DNA of 64,000 nt from Saprospiraceae bacterium (GTDB lineage Bacteria > Bacteroidota > Bacteroidia > Chitinophagales > Saprospiraceae), in the NCBI GenBank assembly GCA_016715105.1, contig JADKBO010000002.1:310001-374000 (forward strand). Direction: 5' to 3'. The notes under the pieces are model-generated. The model ran no database searches, was not told where the DNA came from, and worked only from the letters and a program-made list of their open reading frames with translations. The translations under genes were made by a program, and so were the position numbers. Shown one piece after another: positions 17,718 through 27,039 of the stretch; position 1 is the first letter of the stretch; every line of letters begins with the position of its first letter.

Positions 17718-20700
17718 ATGAAGAAGATTTTCAGTATAGTAATACTTAGCTTTTTGATAGCCATTGGGCTCGAAGCGCAAATTCAATTAAACATTGGTAG
17801 TGGAGAAGTAGACGCCAACCAAAACCTCGCGATTGACGTCAAGGTTTCTAATTTCACACAGATGTCTTCTATGCAGTTCTCCCTAAATTGGGATTCAACT
17901 GCTTTTAGTTTTGTTTCTGTGACCAACATTGTTACTTTGACAGGATTTGAGCAAGAGTCTTTCGGTAAACCAGGTGATCAACTCATAAAAAATGGTCAAT
18001 TGGGTGTTACTTGGTATGATGCTAGTGGAAAGACTTTAGCAAATGATACGCGGTTGTTTACGCTCAATCTTCGAGCTAAAAACCAGCCATGTAAAATGTC
18101 TTCTTTGGCACTTACTGATAATCCCACAGAAATCCTTTTTGTGAATTCCAATTTAGATATTGTGACATACACTGCACCAGCAGGAAGTATCAAAATAAAA
18201 GGTACTGACTGTGGAGGTGGTAATACAACGGACTTGACCATCACGGCTGCGACTGTTTTTACCCAGCCAAACACCAAAATTTGTGTGCCTGTTACCGTTA
18301 AAAACTTTGTAAATGTAGAAGCATTGCAAGGTACCTTTAAATGGGATCCTGCAGTTATCACCTTTTTGGGCGCAGAAAATATGGCCTTCGCAAACAAAAT
18401 GGTATTCAATGACGTGAATGCATCAGCAGGTCTGCTCGCATTTTTATATGAAGATGGCGGTAACCCTAAAACATTGGCTGCAGATGCTAAGTTTATGGAC
18501 CTTTGTTTTACTGCAATTGGTGCAAATGGCACTTCTTCTGCCGTTGCTTTGACCAGCGATTTATCTGAGTGGTCTTATTCTGCTACAAGTGGCAGCACGG
18601 CTATCAACTTGGTGAATGGTCGGGTGACTATCAGTACAACCTCAGTCTCTCCAGTAAAACTCAATGCTGCAACGACTACAGTCAACGAAAATAGCGAAGT
18701 TTGTGTTGATTTTACGGTAGGAAGTTTTAATGCAATAACTGCTTTGCAATTTGGCATTCAATGGGACCCAACGATTCTTGAATTCGTAAGAGTAGACAAT
18801 TTAATGCTGCCTAATTTAAATAATGGGAGCTTTAATCGGTTAGGTAATACAATGAGACTTTCGTGGGTATCAACCAATACCAATCCGGTAACCTTGGCTG
18901 ATGGGTCAAAAATATTCCAAATTTGTTTTAAAGGCATTGGTCCATGTGCACAAGAACAAACTTCTGCGATCAGTATAATTCCTGAAATTCTTGTAGGTGA
19001 CAGTGAAGGCGATCCACTTCCATTTGAAGTAAAAAATGGGGCCGTAAAAATCAATAAATGTGGTGGCGGAACTTGTTCTGTTGTCAGCGTAAAAAATGTA
19101 AGTTGCAATGCGGGAAATGATGGTGGTATCAATGTCACTGTTTCCAATAATGACGCGGGTTGTAATTGTGTTTGGAAGAAAAACGGCGCTGTAGTACAGA
19201 CAAATCCTGTAAGCAATTGTAACCTCGTTGGGGCTACTGCAGGAACCTACACTATGGAGTTGACTTGCGCTGGATCTATTGTGTGTACATTGACTCAAGC
19301 AATTACAGAGCCTGCTGTCATCGATGCAACAGGAGTAGTAACCAATGAAGCTTGTGCTGGTAAAGGTGGAATCACCCTTACTCCAACAGGAGGTACCCCT
19401 GCATACACCTACTTATGGACACCAGGAAATATAACAACTAAAGACATCAGCAATATCGTTGCTGGAAATTATACTGTAGTCATCACTGACTCTAAAGGAT
19501 GTACTGCCACTAAAATGTTTACGGTTACTGCCGGTGCAAGTCCTTTGACGGTCAACGGTACGGTAACCAATGTAAAATGTTTTGGAGAAGCTAATGGTGC
19601 CATAGCCTTACAAGTAAGTGGTGGATGCCCCAATAATAGCGGAGCATACAATTATGTTTGGACAGGACCAACTCCTGCAACAGGTATCAATCCTACCGGT
19701 TTGGCTGCAGGTAACTATTCTGTGACTGTTACCGACAACTCCAACCCTAGTATGACTTCTACTAAGTCGTTTACTATTGCTGCTCCTACTGCGGCACTTG
19801 CATCTACTCAGGAAGTTACAGCTTCAGCAGGTACTGATGGAAGAATCAGATTGACTATCACAGGTGGTGCGACTCCTTACTCAACTGTTTGGACGGGACC
19901 AACCGCTATCACAAATAATACCATCGACGCTACAGGTTTGGCGGCTGGAGCTTATAAAGTTACCATTACAGATAATGGTGGCTGCGTAATCACCAAAGAT
20001 ATTACCGTACCAACATCTGGTGGTGAACTTACTTTCCTTAGTATGGAAATTACGACAGCCAATCAATTCAATGGATTTGCAGTTTCTTGCTTCGGTTTGA
20101 AAAATGGAGTAGTTACCGGTAGTTTTTCAGGCGGTACCCCTCCCTTTGCGGTTGCTTATACCGGAGCCGGTACGGGATCAAAAAATGTAAATGTCGCTGG
20201 TTCATTTAGCTTTGATAAATTGGGAGCAGGCAATTATGAATTTAAAATAACGGATGCTTCAGGAATGAGTAAAACCAGAACAATTATTCTCACTGAGCCA
20301 CAGAGAATAACAGTTGATGTTGTAAGAACCTGTGTGAATGGAATAGCCAATGATGGTGCAGCCGCAGTTACTGTTACTGGTGGCGTTCCAAATTATACCT
20401 ACAGGTGGTCAAATGGAAGTACAGAGTCCAGCATTAGTGGTCTTGCTAGAGGTAGTTATAACAGCGTAATTGAAGACCAAAACGGATGTCAAGTAACTGC
20501 CGTTGCAAGAATTGTGGGTTGTGGCGATGCTGAAAACGGTTGTTACTCCGGCCTCTCCATAATGACTCCAAACAATGACGGATACAATGATTTATTTATC
20601 ATCAATTGTGCAACGGATGTTCCAGGAAAATTGACTGTGTATGACAGGTATGGTAAGCAAGTTTACCAAAAAGATGTCTATGACAATACTTGGGATGGAA

Positions 20701-20813
20701 TTGATTCCTCTGGCCAAATACTTCCCGAAGGCTCCTATATGTGGGTTCTGGAAGTAAGCTTCCCCTCTGGTATCGAAATATTTACTGGAACAGTAACCGT
20801 CTTAAGAGACTAA
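17718..20813 (+). CDS. Three-cohesin, SprB-repeat surface protein with T9SS type B sorting domain
   Basis: 1031 residues from the ATG at 17718, which gives a clean signal peptide ending GLEAQ; an in-frame ATG ten codons upstream would put a polar extension ahead of it. Residues about 19-165, 170-307 and 312-447 are three cohesin-like beta-sandwich domains, each with a pattern such as MQFSLNWDSTAFSFVSV, LQGTFKWDPAVITFLGA or LQFGIQWDPTILEFVRV. Residues about 450-935 are SprB-like repeats (GGTPAYTYLWTPG, AGNYTVVITDSKGC, GGVPNYTYRWSNG). The last 90 residues are the gliding-motility/CHU_C type B tail with MTPNNDGYNDLFII and WDGIDSSGQILPEGSY. The adjacent PorP/SprF gene fits the known dependence of type B cargo on SprF-like proteins. 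Cohesins would bind dockerins, one of which is encoded just upstream. Confidence 0.87.
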   Translation: MKKIFSIVILSFLIAIGLEAQIQLNIGSGEVDANQNLAIDVKVSNFTQMSSMQFSLNWDSTAFSFVSVTNIVTLTGFEQESFGKPGDQLIKNGQLGVTWYDASGKTLANDTRLFTLNLRAKNQPCKMSSLALTDNPTEILFVNSNLDIVTYTAPAGSIKIKGTDCGGGNTTDLTITAATVFTQPNTKICVPVTVKNFVNVEALQGTFKWDPAVITFLGAENMAFANKMVFNDVNASAGLLAFLYEDGGNPKTLAADAKFMDLCFTAIGANGTSSAVALTSDLSEWSYSATSGSTAINLVNGRVTISTTSVSPVKLNAATTTVNENSEVCVDFTVGSFNAITALQFGIQWDPTILEFVRVDNLMLPNLNNGSFNRLGNTMRLSWVSTNTNPVTLADGSKIFQICFKGIGPCAQEQTSAISIIPEILVGDSEGDPLPFEVKNGAVKINKCGGGTCSVVSVKNVSCNAGNDGGINVTVSNNDAGCNCVWKKNGAVVQTNPVSNCNLVGATAGTYTMELTCAGSIVCTLTQAITEPAVIDATGVVTNEACAGKGGITLTPTGGTPAYTYLWTPGNITTKDISNIVAGNYTVVITDSKGCTATKMFTVTAGASPLTVNGTVTNVKCFGEANGAIALQVSGGCPNNSGAYNYVWTGPTPATGINPTGLAAGNYSVTVTDNSNPSMTSTKSFTIAAPTAALASTQEVTASAGTDGRIRLTITGGATPYSTVWTGPTAITNNTIDATGLAAGAYKVTITDNGGCVITKDITVPTSGGELTFLSMEITTANQFNGFAVSCFGLKNGVVTGSFSGGTPPFAVAYTGAGTGSKNVNVAGSFSFDKLGAGNYEFKITDASGMSKTRTIILTEPQRITVDVVRTCVNGIANDGAAAVTVTGGVPNYTYRWSNGSTESSISGLARGSYNSVIEDQNGCQVTAVARIVGCGDAENGCYSGLSIMTPNNDGYNDLFIINCATDVPGKLTVYDRYGKQVYQKDVYDNTWDGIDSSGQILPEGSYMWVLEVSFPSGIEIFTGTVTVLRD

Positions 20814-20849
20814 TAAATTTTCAAAGACCAATTCAAACTATCCTCAACG

Positions 20850-21788
20850 ATGAATAAAATGAAAAAATCTTTACCATATATTGTTGCCCTAGTGGTAATG
20901 ACCATGCTTGTGGGAAAAATGCAAGCACAAGAAAGGTATTTTGACGAAAGATACATTTACAGCCAGGCCTTCTTGAATCCCATCCTGATCAACCCGGGTG
21001 CGACTGGATTTGGTGGATCTCATAATGTATTGCTAAACTATCGCAATACATGGGCTTCATTTGAAGCCAGTCCAAAATCTTTGACCTTGTCTTATGATGG
21101 AAAATTGATAGATAGAGTAGGTATAGGAGCGCTATTGATGCAAGACAACTTTGGCAGTCTCAGAACAAGCAAAGCGCAATTATCTTTTTCTTATGGTATT
21201 ACTTCTTCCAAAAATGATGTGAGATTTGGATTGAGTACCGAATTTGTGCAACATGGGCTCAATAACAGAGATGCTAATGATCCAAATTTTGATCCTAATG
21301 ATCCTTTGTACATAGAGAGAAGAAACGGCACTCAGTTTTTTGATGTTTCTATCGGGGCATATGGTCTTTATGATGGTAAGTTTTCATATGGATTTGCTTT
21401 ACCTGCCTTGATATCTTCTAGATTGACCAATAGTACCACCACAAACAATACTGGCAGAGATATTGGATTCATATTTAATGCAGGATATAAACTTGATGCG
21501 TTGCTCAACGACATTACTTTAGAACCATCTATTATTTTCAAAAAACTAAACAATGTCCCAACTCACGTTGATGTTAACTTGAAAGCTGGATTTCTGGAAG
21601 ACAAATTTTTGGGCGGTGTATCATACACAGTTGGAGGCGATAAAAGACTAGGATTTTTACTAGGTTTTAAAGTTTCTAACCTGGATTTATATTACACATA
21701 CAACGTATCAACTCAAGCTTTCCAAGACTACAATAATGGAGCTCATGAGTTCACGGTCAAATATAAAATAGGCAAAAAGGCATTGTAA
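20850..21788 (+). CDS. PorP/SprF family type IX secretion outer-membrane protein
   Basis: 312 residues with signal peptide (to about residue 26, KMQAQ) and the family opening RYFDERYIYSQAFLNPILINPGATG, then the repeated amphipathic strands of a beta-barrel. The hallmark LNPxxxNPGxTG region and length match PorP/SprF. In Flavobacterium, SprF is required for surface delivery of SprB-type proteins, and such genes commonly follow their cargo gene. Here it is 36 bases downstream of the SprB-like cohesin protein, and a strong terminator follows. Confidence 0.9.
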   Translation: MNKMKKSLPYIVALVVMTMLVGKMQAQERYFDERYIYSQAFLNPILINPGATGFGGSHNVLLNYRNTWASFEASPKSLTLSYDGKLIDRVGIGALLMQDNFGSLRTSKAQLSFSYGITSSKNDVRFGLSTEFVQHGLNNRDANDPNFDPNDPLYIERRNGTQFFDVSIGAYGLYDGKFSYGFALPALISSRLTNSTTTNNTGRDIGFIFNAGYKLDALLNDITLEPSIIFKKLNNVPTHVDVNLKAGFLEDKFLGGVSYTVGGDKRLGFLLGFKVSNLDLYYTYNVSTQAFQDYNNGAHEFTVKYKIGKKAL

Positions 21789-21823
21789 TTGCCTTTCTAA
21801 GATATTAGAATTGTCGTTTATTC

Positions 21824-21860
21824 AAAAAGGGGAGTTAGACTTGATCTGGCCCCCTTTTTT
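21824..21860 (+). terminator. Rho-independent terminator after PorP/SprF gene
   Basis: AAAAAGGGG (21824-21832) pairs with CCCCTTTTT, closing a hairpin and running into a T6 tract ending at 21860. It marks the end of the surface-protein transcript, 35 bases after the stop codon. Confidence 0.8.
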
Positions 21861-21963
21861 ATTCATCCTTTATATTGATTATTCTACTTGTGCTTTTTGT
21901 TTTTCAAAAAGATCTCTTTAACTGAGCTTTTCACGACCTCTTACATTGGACGTTGGGATTTTA

Positions 21964-21997
21964 TCATGATTTTTGGCCTAGTTTCCAAAAATCATGA
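21964..21997. repeat. 13-bp perfect inverted repeat between PorP and glyS
   Basis: TCATGATTTTTGG (21964-21976) and CCAAAAATCATGA (21985-21997) are perfect inverted copies with an 8-base loop. No T tract follows on either strand, so it is not a canonical terminator. It lies 62 bases beyond the glyS stop, where it could act as a 3' stabilising hairpin for the glyS mRNA or be a small palindromic element. Confidence 0.6.
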
Positions 21998-22058
21998 CAA
22001 AATCATATTCTGATGAAAATTTACCCATCTTTAATCTAATCCGGGAAGAAATTAGCAC

Positions 22059-23591
22059 TTAAAGTATGTTGCTGAAATCTATTTTTTCTCCTACAATACC
22101 AGCTATTTCGTCAATGCCGATCCTTATTTGCTCTAAGGTATCTCTGTCTCTCAAAGTGACGGTATTGTTTTCCAATGTTTCAAAATCAATGGTGACGCAA
22201 TATGGCGTACCAATTGCATCTTGTCTGCGATAACGTCGACCAATGGCATCTTTTTCGTCGTATTGACAAAGGAACTTGGTCTTTAATTTGTTGAATACTT
22301 CACCCGCTGCTTTGGTAAGTTCTTCTTTATTTTTGAGCAAAGGCAAAACCGCTACTTTTACAGGAGCAAGACAAGGATGAAGTTTGAGCACGTCTCTGGT
22401 AGATTCCTTTCCGTCTGCATCAGGCACAGTTTCTTGTTTCAATGCTTGGCTCATCATAGCCAAAAACATCCTGTCGCAACCAATAGATGTTTCCACGACA
22501 AAAGGCACGTAGTTTTCATTGAGTTCCGGATCAAAATATTGCAATTTTTTCCCAGAAAGCGCTTGGTGTTGGCTAAGGTCAAAATCTGTTCTGGAGTGTA
22601 TCCCTTCCAATTCTCTAAAACCAAAAGGAAAATCAAACTGGATATCTACAGCAGCATTGGCGTAGTGTGCTAAATTATCGTGATCGTGAAATCTCAACTT
22701 CTCCGCTGGTGTGCCTAATGCCAAATGCCATTTGAGTCGCGTTTCTTTCCAGTATTCGTACCATTTCATTTCTTCACCCGGGCGGATGAAAAACTGCATT
22801 TCCATTTGCTCAAATTCTCGCATACGGAAAATAAATTGTCTTGCGACGATTTCATTCCTGAATGCTTTTCCTATTTGCGCTATTCCAAACGGTATTTTCT
22901 GTCTGGTAGATTTCTGTACATTCAAGAAATTGACGAAAATACCTTGTGCGGTTTCTGGTCTTAGGTAAAGTTTCCCTTCCTCGCCAGCAATATTGCCCAA
23001 CTGCGTATTAAACATCAAGTTGAATTGTCTGACCTCCGTCCAGTTTTTAGAACCACTTTCAGGATCTGTGATGTTTAAATCTGCTATCAATTGGCCCAAA
23101 CCAGCCATATCAGATGTTTTCATGGCTTCTGCCAAGTCTCCCAACACCTTATCAATTTCTGCTTGTCTTTCTAAACAACGAGGATTGGTCTGGCGATACA
23201 TGGCTTCATCAAAAGAATCTCCAAACTTCTCTTTTGCTTTTTCAACTTCTTTTTGAATTTTGGCTTCTATCTTTTCGGCGTACTCTTCAATTAACTGATC
23301 TGCTCTGTATCTCTTTTTGGAGTCTTTATTATCCACCAAAGGATCATTGAAAGCGTCTACGTGACCAGAAGCTTTCCATGTTTTTGGATGCATAAAAATG
23401 GCAGCATCAATGCCCACGATGTTTTCGTGCATTTGCACCATGCTTTTCCACCAGTATTGTTTGATGTTGTTTTTGAGTTCAGATCCGTATGGACCGTAAT
23501 CATAAACCGCACTTAATCCATCATAAATTTCACTCGATTGATATATAAATCCATACTCCTTACAGTGAGAAATCAGATTCTTAAAGTCCAT
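22059..23591 (-). CDS. glyS: Glycyl-tRNA synthetase (single-chain class II type)
   Basis: Charges tRNA-Gly. This is the dimeric, eukaryote/archaeon-like enzyme that many Bacteroidota use instead of GlyQ/GlyS. The 510 residues contain the N-terminal GFIYQSSEIYDGLSAVYDYGP, the insertion typical of the type (residues about 90-180), LRPETAQGIFVNFLN, motif 2 with GKAFRNEI and FIFRMREFEQMEMQ, and motif 3 with VVETSIGCDRMFLAMM; the anticodon-binding domain ends the protein. The ATG at 23591 is the expected start. The neighbours on the same strand are a DUF3127 gene and proS. Confidence 0.95.
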   Translation of the reverse strand: MDFKNLISHCKEYGFIYQSSEIYDGLSAVYDYGPYGSELKNNIKQYWWKSMVQMHENIVGIDAAIFMHPKTWKASGHVDAFNDPLVDNKDSKKRYRADQLIEEYAEKIEAKIQKEVEKAKEKFGDSFDEAMYRQTNPRCLERQAEIDKVLGDLAEAMKTSDMAGLGQLIADLNITDPESGSKNWTEVRQFNLMFNTQLGNIAGEEGKLYLRPETAQGIFVNFLNVQKSTRQKIPFGIAQIGKAFRNEIVARQFIFRMREFEQMEMQFFIRPGEEMKWYEYWKETRLKWHLALGTPAEKLRFHDHDNLAHYANAAVDIQFDFPFGFRELEGIHSRTDFDLSQHQALSGKKLQYFDPELNENYVPFVVETSIGCDRMFLAMMSQALKQETVPDADGKESTRDVLKLHPCLAPVKVAVLPLLKNKEELTKAAGEVFNKLKTKFLCQYDEKDAIGRRYRRQDAIGTPYCVTIDFETLENNTVTLRDRDTLEQIRIGIDEIAGIVGEKIDFSNIL

Positions 23592-23641
23592 TTCGTTTGA
23601 TTTTGCTTTGTAGTTTTACTTAAAATATAGTCCCTCTTTTC

Positions 23642-24016
23642 TTAAAAAGGTAAATCCTGGAAATCTTCCGGACCGCTATTGAAAGGATTTTCGATTGGTT
23701 CGAATGAATCAAATCCTTGTGGCTCTTTACTGTCCGCAATTGGTTTTGATGCATCTACACCATCAATTCTCCAAGCACCCAAGTTTGTAAAGAATTTTCC
23801 TTGCCACTCACGACCCTTTAGATCAAAAGAAACCTTTATTTTTTGGCCTTCCTGATATTGGTCGAGCAGACTACATTTATCTTGTACCAATTGAAATTTC
23901 ACGTATTGTGGATAGTTTTCCTCTGTCGTTACAACAAATTCTCTTGCCTGAAAAGAAGAAGACTTCATCTCAGTTTCAAATTTTTTGTACAATGTTCCTT
24001 GCATTTCGAAGCTCAT
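23642..24016 (-). CDS. DUF3127 domain protein
   Basis: A 124-residue cytoplasmic protein with the Bacteroidota family pattern: EMQGTLYKKFETEM at the start, SFQAREFVVTTEENYPQY, and KVSFDLKGREWQGKFFTNL. The fold is predicted from family knowledge to be OB-like, similar to single-strand DNA-binding proteins, but no function is established. The acidic, disordered C-terminal tail ending EDFQDLPF resembles the acidic tip of SSB proteins, which supports a DNA-related role by analogy only. It sits between proS and glyS. Confidence 0.8.
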   Translation of the reverse strand: MSFEMQGTLYKKFETEMKSSSFQAREFVVTTEENYPQYVKFQLVQDKCSLLDQYQEGQKIKVSFDLKGREWQGKFFTNLGAWRIDGVDASKPIADSKEPQGFDSFEPIENPFNSGPEDFQDLPF

Positions 24017-24062
24017 TCTACTAGCTTTTATATTTTAAAAAATTACTTATATACTTATTTGA

Positions 24063-25529
24063 TCAATATGCGCGCGCAAAGATCACTTTTTTTGTTGACT
24101 TTTTGCCCGAATAGATGCAGGTGCCTTCTTCTTCCAATGCATCCAAAGCGATACACCTGATGGTCGCCTTTGTTTCTTCTTTGATCTTCAACTCCGTTTC
24201 TGTTGTACCGTCCCAATGGGCCACCACAAAACCACCTTTATTGTCGAGGATGTCAACAAATTCTGCCATGTTACTTGCCTCCGAAGTATGCTCGGCTCTG
24301 TATGATTTTGCTCTTGCAAAAAGGTTTTCTTGGATATCATCTAGTAATACAGAAATCTGTTCGCCAATGTTATCCAAGCCAAAAGGCATCTTTTCTTTGG
24401 TGTCTCTTCTGGCTACTTCGCATTGATTGTTTTCAATATCTCTTTTACCTAGGCCAATTCTTACGGGAATACCTTTCATCTCGTATTCTGCAAATTTAAA
24501 ACCCGGTCTGTTTTTGTCATCCTTGTCTATCAAAACAGAAATACCCCTTTCTTTCAATTGGTCAGCAATTTTATCTGCCACCAACATGATTTCTGGATCT
24601 GGCTTTGGTATAGGAACGATTACTACTTGTGTTGGTGCTAATTTTGGAGGAAGTACCAAACCTTCGTCATCGGAGTGCGTCATGATCAGTCCACCAATGA
24701 GTCTTGTTGAAACGCCCCAAGAAGTTGCCCAAACGTGCTCAACTTGGTTTTTATCGCTCAAGAAAGTCACATCAAATGCCTTGGCAAAATTTTGTCCCAA
24801 AAAGTGAGATGTTCCTGCTTGTAACGCTTTACCATCTTGCATCAAAGCTTCAATCGTGTATGTTTCCAGCGCACCTGCGAATCTTTCGTTTGCCGTTTTT
24901 GCTCCCTTGATAACGGGCATGGCCATAAAATCTTCCGCAAATCTTGCATAAACTTCATGGATCATGGCAGCTTCCATTTGAGCTTCTTCGCTGGTACTGT
25001 GCGCGGTGTGGCCCTCTTGCCAAAGAAATTCTGTTGTTCTCAGAAAAGGTCTTGTACGCATTTCCCATCTCACCACATTGGCCCATTGATTGATCAATAA
25101 TGGAAGGTCTCTGTACGACTTGATCCAGTCTCTGTAGGTATTCCAAATGATGGTTTCAGAAGTCGGCCTCACGATGAGTTCTTCCTCCAACTTTGCTTCT
25201 GGATCTACAATAAGACCATTGCCATTGGGGTCGGCCATCAATCTTGAGTGAGTTACCACTGCGCACTCCTTTGCAAATCCTTCAACATGCTCGGCTTCCT
25301 TAGAAAGAAAACTTTTGGGAATGAATAAAGGAAAATAGGCATTTACGTGTCCTGTCTCTTTAAACATCTTATCCAACTGGTCTCTCATTTTTTCCCAAAT
25401 GGCATAACCATAGGGTTTGATCACCATACAACCTCTTACCGGTGAGTTGTCTGCCAATCCTGCTTTTTTCACTATGTCAAGATACCATTGCGAATAGTTC
25501 TCTTCTCTGGATGTTATTTCTTTTGCCAT
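24063..25529 (-). CDS. proS: Prolyl-tRNA synthetase (archaeal/eukaryotic type)
   Basis: Charges tRNA-Pro. The 488-residue enzyme lacks the bacterial editing insertion and ends in the diagnostic C-terminal tyrosine (ARAY). Class II landmarks are VRPTSETIIWNTYRDW, RWEMRTRPFLRTTEFLWQEGHTAH, ALQAGTSHFLGQNFAKAF and WATSWGVSTRLIGGLIM. The Cys/zinc-site region near the C-terminus is partly degenerate, as in many bacterial copies. Together with glyS 47 kb-side neighbours, four synthetase genes fall in this window. Confidence 0.95.
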   Translation of the reverse strand: MAKEITSREENYSQWYLDIVKKAGLADNSPVRGCMVIKPYGYAIWEKMRDQLDKMFKETGHVNAYFPLFIPKSFLSKEAEHVEGFAKECAVVTHSRLMADPNGNGLIVDPEAKLEEELIVRPTSETIIWNTYRDWIKSYRDLPLLINQWANVVRWEMRTRPFLRTTEFLWQEGHTAHSTSEEAQMEAAMIHEVYARFAEDFMAMPVIKGAKTANERFAGALETYTIEALMQDGKALQAGTSHFLGQNFAKAFDVTFLSDKNQVEHVWATSWGVSTRLIGGLIMTHSDDEGLVLPPKLAPTQVVIVPIPKPDPEIMLVADKIADQLKERGISVLIDKDDKNRPGFKFAEYEMKGIPVRIGLGKRDIENNQCEVARRDTKEKMPFGLDNIGEQISVLLDDIQENLFARAKSYRAEHTSEASNMAEFVDILDNKGGFVVAHWDGTTETELKIKEETKATIRCIALDALEEEGTCIYSGKKSTKKVIFARAY

Positions 25530-25823
25530 CTTAAATACTGTGCTTTTTTAAATTGCACGAAAAATCATTTAGTTAAAAAATGTGTAATAGAATATTATAT
25601 TGAAACTTTAATCAGTCAAAATATGTCATTAGTATTGAAGATTGGTGGTAAAAGCGCTTAAAAAGTGCTGAATATCTGCCTGATCCTCTAAGTTATTTGT
25701 TTAAATAAGCTATAATTTTACTTTAAGCTATCGTTAACGCAAAAATTTCTGCAAAAGTAATAAATTGCATCTCGAAAGCTGATAGAGAGTCAGAATTATT
25801 GCGATATAAATCGAATTAAGAAA

Positions 25824-26924
25824 ATGAAAGTTTACAAATTCACCTCGTTGCTCGCTGCACTGTTACTTTGCACAACCTTATCTTATGGTCAATTTGATGA
25901 CCTATATGATGATGTTGTAATAGTTGAAACAACCAGCAGATCTTTTGATTCAGACTTCAACTCTTCTGACTATGATGATGAGTCATACAATTATGATGAA
26001 AATGCTGTAGATTCTGAGTATTATGATGACTACACTTATTCTCGTAGAATAAGAATGTTTTCAACTCCGTCTTACAGAGCATTCAATCCATATAGATACA
26101 ATTACTACACCACTTATGATCCATTTTTTGACCCATACTACAGTGGCTTCGGTGGAAACACCATCGTATTAAATATTGGCAACAGTTGGGGATTCAACAG
26201 ATGGAATAACTGGGGTTACAATAGATGGAACAATTGGGGCTTCAATGATTTCGGATACAATTCATGGGGCTATAACGGCTGGAATTATGGCTGGAATAAT
26301 TATGGTTATGGATACAACGCTGGCTGGGGCAATAACTGGGGTTACAACAACGGTTGGGGTAATGGCTGGGGAGGCAATAATGGGGGATGGAATTCTCCAG
26401 GCTTAGGAGGCAATGGCTCAACTACCAATCCAAATGGCACTTATTATGGTTCTAGAAGACACGGATCAAGTTCAACTCCTACAAATGGTATAGGACCAAG
26501 GGAAACTACAACAAGATTCAGAGGAACTACTGATGGCCAAAGTACTGATACTAGAGCTACAGATGGCACTAGGTCAAACATATACAGAAAGTACGAAGAT
26601 TCACCTCGTTCACAACCGGGTAGCAATACCAGGTCAACAGAAGGTACGACCAGGACTCCGAGAACAACTGAGACCGCTCCAAGATCAAATACTCCTTCGT
26701 CTTCTTCAGGAAGCACAAGAGAAAGATCATATACTCCACCTAGAGACAATGGCTCGTCTAGAAGAAGTAATGATAACAATAGCTATAATCCATCACCATC
26801 ATCAAACAGTGGTTCATCTGGTAGATCCTATTCACCTTCAAACGGTGGTGGTTCTTCTTCTGGGGGCAGTAGCGGTGGTTCTTCAAGAAGTAGCTCTGGC
26901 GGCAGAAGCGGCGGAAGAGGCTAA
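25824..26924 (+). CDS. Secreted low-complexity Trp/Asn/Gly/Tyr-rich protein
   Basis: 366 residues with a signal peptide ending LSYGQ. The mature protein has four compositional zones: an acidic Asp/Tyr/Ser zone (about 22-75), a basic aromatic Tyr/Phe/Arg zone (76-115), a zone of short repeats built on NNWGYN, RWNNWGFN and GWGNNWG (about 120-190), and a Ser/Arg/Thr/Gly tail with SSGGSSGGSS (200-366). No cysteine is in the mature part and no sorting tail is visible. Such sequences suit an extended surface, matrix or adhesive protein, but I do not recognise a function. The following gene on the same strand encodes an outer-membrane protein. Confidence 0.7.
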   Translation: MKVYKFTSLLAALLLCTTLSYGQFDDLYDDVVIVETTSRSFDSDFNSSDYDDESYNYDENAVDSEYYDDYTYSRRIRMFSTPSYRAFNPYRYNYYTTYDPFFDPYYSGFGGNTIVLNIGNSWGFNRWNNWGYNRWNNWGFNDFGYNSWGYNGWNYGWNNYGYGYNAGWGNNWGYNNGWGNGWGGNNGGWNSPGLGGNGSTTNPNGTYYGSRRHGSSSTPTNGIGPRETTTRFRGTTDGQSTDTRATDGTRSNIYRKYEDSPRSQPGSNTRSTEGTTRTPRTTETAPRSNTPSSSSGSTRERSYTPPRDNGSSRRSNDNNSYNPSPSSNSGSSGRSYSPSNGGGSSSGGSSGGSSRSSSGGRSGGRG

Positions 26925-26957
26925 ATTCAAAAAACAATTTTATTTAAATTATAAGAT

Positions 26958-26994
26958 CATACCTTATTGATGTGTAATATCATCAAAGGGTATG
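26958..26994. repeat. Intergenic stem-loop between the low-complexity and membrane-protein genes
   Basis: CATACC (26958-26963) pairs with GGTATG (26989-26994), and inside it TTGATG (26967-26972) pairs with CATCAA (26981-26986) around an 8-base loop. No T tract follows on either strand. It could be a processing or stabilising hairpin that sets different expression levels of the two genes, or a weak terminator. Confidence 0.4.
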
Positions 26995-27039
26995 GTCTGT
27001 CCTAAAGAAACTGATCTTTTATCAAAAAAATCTATCAAT

